Positions 22,852 through 24,173 of a DNA stretch of 24,173 bases are shown here, piece by piece (position 1 is the stretch's first letter; each line of letters opens with the position of its first letter). Made by a program: the position numbers and the translations under genes. Origin of the DNA: DATKGL01 sp035510455 (GTDB lineage Bacteria > Patescibacteriota > Saccharimonadia > Saccharimonadales > UBA4665); contig DATKHB010000013.1 of NCBI GenBank assembly GCA_035510455.1, forward strand, positions 1 through 24,173, given 5' to 3'. Below the pieces are notes generated by a model. The model saw only the letters and a list, made by a program, of their open reading frames with translations. It searched no databases and was not told where the DNA came from.

Positions 22852-23187
22852 CTAGTTTTTTGGCTTTAACTTCACGGCCGTACCGTAAGCTGCCACTTCG
22901 TTCATATTGCCTCCAATGGAGTCTGTATCAAAACGCATAGCGAGCACTGCGTTTGCTCCTTTTTCAGATGCTATCTGTCTCATACGCTCCACTGCTTCGG
23001 TCCTGCTGTCTGTCAAAAGCTTAGTATAAGCACCTATCTCGCCACCAACGATTGATTTGAGACTAGCTCCAATACCGCTAAAGACGTTACGACTCCTTAC
23101 CAGCACTCCGAACACTTCGCCGTATGTTTTCACTATCTCATATCCCGGAACATCGTTTGTGGTTACTACTAATACTGTCTCGTCCAT
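22852..23187 (-). CDS. YbjQ/UPF0145 family protein
   Basis: A 111-residue soluble protein, the usual size of the family, which forms pentameric rings; function is not established (sometimes annotated as heavy-metal-binding). Recognised by VLVVTTNDVPGYEIVKTYGEVFGVLVRS-type beta strands, SIVGGEIGAYTKLL, AVERMRQIASEKGANAVLAMRFD and VAAYGTAV. The start at 23187 (MDETVLV) is chosen because AGGA lies 6 nt upstream; the ATG one codon earlier is too close to it, and the ORF upstream encodes an unlikely FFFLLLL leader. Followed by a coupled 50-residue membrane protein. Confidence 0.9.
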   Translation of the reverse strand: MDETVLVVTTNDVPGYEIVKTYGEVFGVLVRSRNVFSGIGASLKSIVGGEIGAYTKLLTDSRTEAVERMRQIASEKGANAVLAMRFDTDSIGGNMNEVAAYGTAVKLKPKN

Positions 23188-23216
23188 CATAAATCCTTTT
23201 TTAATTACTCTCTTTA

Positions 23217-23225
23217 ATAATAGCA
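23217..23225 (-). promoter_or_regulatory. promoter of the YbjQ-like operon
   Basis: TGCTATTAT on the minus strand, an extended -10 lying directly after the terminator of the upstream gene. Start near 23210; leader about 22 nt with the AAGGA site. Confidence 0.5.
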
Positions 23226-23253
23226 AAAAGAAAAACACTAATTTTAAAGTGCT
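23226..23253 (-). terminator. terminator of the 230-residue protein gene
   Basis: On the minus strand AAGCACT (23253-23247) and AGTGTTT (23238-23232) form a 7-bp stem, followed by TTCTTTTT. A second hairpin just before it (GCCAGC/GCTGGC, about 23258-23277) may help. Confidence 0.55.
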
Positions 23254-23299
23254 TATAGCCAGCGGGCCTTAGCTGGCCAGATTTGGAACTATTTCGCTA

Positions 23300-23992
23300 T
23301 TAAGCAGACTGTTGGTTATAAACTAGTTCCTGGAATTGTGAGCTAAAACCCTCATATCCGTAAATCCATCCATCATCAGGGTTTTTATATGTCTGGAAAA
23401 GTTCACCTTTGGGGTTGGTAAGGTACGCGGCCTCTGTGATGACATTGGCAACGACAACGTCCTCGGGATACAACCCCAAAGTACGTGTGTAGTTCTCGTA
23501 TAGATCTGTAAGGCTGGCGGCAATCATGCCTTGGTCTGATTCCACGAACGTGTGGAAGCTATAGTAACCACCGTCTTCGGGCTTAATAGTTTCACCCATA
23601 CGTAACTTGTTACCAGCGTTTCTAGCAGCACTTAAAATCTTGTTGGCATTATGTGTATCGTGGCCGCCAATTCTTGGTAAAGTGCCTTTTCGGTGCCTAC
23701 AGTATGCGGCTATATTAGTAAAAGTAGCTTCATCTATGGAAGTGCTTGAGTTATTGAGAAAATCCAATGCAGTATCAAAATCTGCAACCATTGAACTGAA
23801 CTTCTCAGGATTTTGCTTTGACCATTCAACAGCAGCACCCAGACGAATACTAAACGTAGGAGTGTATTCAGGATGAGCAGCAACCCAGCCTGTGAATGCG
23901 GCGACCATACCAGGTTGCATATGACTCTCGGCGCTTTCGTAGGCTAGCCGATGTATACGGGCTACCCGGTCAAGTTGAGAAGGCTTTGTCAT
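23300..23992 (-). CDS. unrecognised 230-residue soluble protein
   Basis: No family is recognised. The protein is soluble, without signal peptide or membrane helix, mostly helical in the first 90 residues (AFTGWVAAHPEY, AAVEWSKQNPEKFSSMVADF), with a His/Asn-rich stretch (IGGHDTHNANKILSAARNAG) at about 108-127 and an aromatic C-terminal part (GGYYSFHTF, GWIYGYEGFSSQF). The HDTH cluster could bind metal, but no family motif supports this. It is a single-gene unit with a terminator. The promoter is overlapped by a perfect palindrome, so regulation by a repressor is likely. The start ATG lies 7 nt after the -10 box with no ribosome-binding site. Divergent from a probable transposase gene, so it may be an accessory gene. 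Confidence 0.7.
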   Translation of the reverse strand: MTKPSQLDRVARIHRLAYESAESHMQPGMVAAFTGWVAAHPEYTPTFSIRLGAAVEWSKQNPEKFSSMVADFDTALDFLNNSSTSIDEATFTNIAAYCRHRKGTLPRIGGHDTHNANKILSAARNAGNKLRMGETIKPEDGGYYSFHTFVESDQGMIAASLTDLYENYTRTLGLYPEDVVVANVITEAAYLTNPKGELFQTYKNPDDGWIYGYEGFSSQFQELVYNQQSA

Positions 23993-23999
23993 AAAATAA

Positions 24000-24028
24000 A
24001 TAATACCACAAAAGTGGTATTAAATCAA
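24000..24028 (-). promoter_or_regulatory. promoter with overlapping operator-like palindrome
   Basis: TTGATT (24028-24023), 17-nt spacer, TATTAT (24005-24000), preceded by TGG (extended -10). A perfect 9-bp inverted repeat fills the spacer and covers most of the -10. The ATG at 23992 follows after 7 nt. Confidence 0.65.
24001..24022. repeat. perfect inverted repeat in the promoter
   Basis: TAATACCAC (24001-24009), AAAA, GTGGTATTA (24014-24022). Two-fold symmetric, 22 bp, placed between -35 and -10 as a repressor operator would be. Confidence 0.75.
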
Positions 24029-24065
24029 ATACCTCGTATTAACTCACCACCTTTGCAACACAAAA

Positions 24066-24116
24066 GGTAGGCATCCTAAACTGTTAGTACCAACCTAACA
24101 AAGAAAGGAGCCTACC
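24066..24116 (+). promoter_or_regulatory. 5' UTR hairpin that buries the ribosome-binding site
   Basis: GGTAGGC-A-TCCT (24066-24077) pairs with AGGAGCCTACC (24106-24116) over 11 bp with one bulged A; inside, TGTTAG (24082-24087) pairs with CTAACA (24095-24100). The AAGGAG site (24105-24110) is in the stem, and the ATG follows at once at 24117. Confidence 0.6.
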
Positions 24117-24173
24117 ATGGCTTATTCTACCAATCCTAACCTACCTAGAGCGAGAGCTCTAGGTCTAAAACTA
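24117..24173 (+). CDS. probable IS481-type transposase or HTH protein, N-terminus (partial)
   Basis: Only 19 codons are inside the window: MAYSTNPNLPRARALGLKL. The start is firm: AAGGAG 6 nt before ATG. The sequence resembles the N-terminus of helix-turn-helix/integrase-core transposases of the IS481 kind common in candidate-phyla bacteria, which begin M-x-Y-[ST]-T-N-P-x-[LM]-P and lead into an HTH. This is from memory and 19 residues are thin evidence; another small HTH protein is possible. The hairpin over its ribosome-binding site fits a transposase, where low translation is common. Confidence 0.5.
   Translation, partial: MAYSTNPNLPRARALGLKL

Noticed and set aside
24082..24100. TGTTAG/CTAACA as the terminal inverted repeat of an insertion sequence
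   Set aside because: The far end of the element is outside the window, and the repeat is explained by the leader hairpin; cannot be decided here.

Overview
The window looks like a chromosomal segment of a small-genome candidate-phyla-radiation bacterium, most likely Saccharibacteria (TM7). The basis is the 5' end of a bacterial 16S rRNA gene, a compact AT-rich chromosome with a standard housekeeping set, TGA used as a stop (which argues against the recoded Gracilibacteria/Absconditabacteria), a ThrRS without its N-terminal TGS domain, and a large Pro-tailed VirD4/TraG-like ATPase. The assignment is by recognition; no search was run.

Layout. 1-4914: gyrB and gyrA, then the start of 16S rRNA, all on the minus strand, with a separate strong promoter before 16S. 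4936-8752: a minus-strand cluster of a small membrane protein, a proline-rich protein and a conjugation-type ATPase. 8753-10217: about 1.46 kb without protein genes, holding two outward-facing transcription units that each have a promoter, folded RNA and an intrinsic terminator, one ahead of the ATPase cluster and one ahead of infC. 10218-11274: infC-rpmI-rplT, with infC starting at AUC. 11291-12344: RNase P RNA and an RNase HI with an unusual N-terminal domain (minus). 12539-13501: an orphan 2-oxoglutarate/Fe(II) oxygenase next to tRNA-Pro(GGG). 13765-15937: an M50 protease, L28, a degenerate metallo-beta-lactamase-fold protein and a winged-helix protein. 15974-19234: thrS, an alkyltransferase-like protein and miaA as one operon behind a threonine T-box leader. 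19411-20214: tRNA-Val(GAC), an unrecognised 38-residue ORF and nrdR. 20211-22416: a processive GT2 glycosyltransferase with a small membrane partner, then tRNA-Gly(CCC) and tRNA-Thr(CGT). 22698-24173: a 50-residue membrane protein, a YbjQ-family protein, an unrecognised 230-residue protein with a palindromic promoter, and the start of a probable transposase whose ribosome-binding site is buried in a hairpin.

How it fits together. Most of the content is translation and its control: 16S, three ribosomal proteins, IF3, four tRNAs, tRNA modification, ThrRS and RNase P. Expression signals are easy to read. Leadered genes have TTGACA-like and TATAAT-like boxes plus AAGGAG-type ribosome-binding sites. 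A second class (starts at 8343, 14394, 15937, 22193 and 23992) has a -10 box only 6-10 nt before ATG and no ribosome-binding site, which suggests leaderless mRNAs. The most interesting items are the thrS T-box (its UGGA bulge matches the U73 discriminator of the tRNA-Thr in this same window), the two undescribed RNAs of the 1.46-kb gap, the AUC start of infC, and the pterin-dehydratase-like domain fused to RNase HI.
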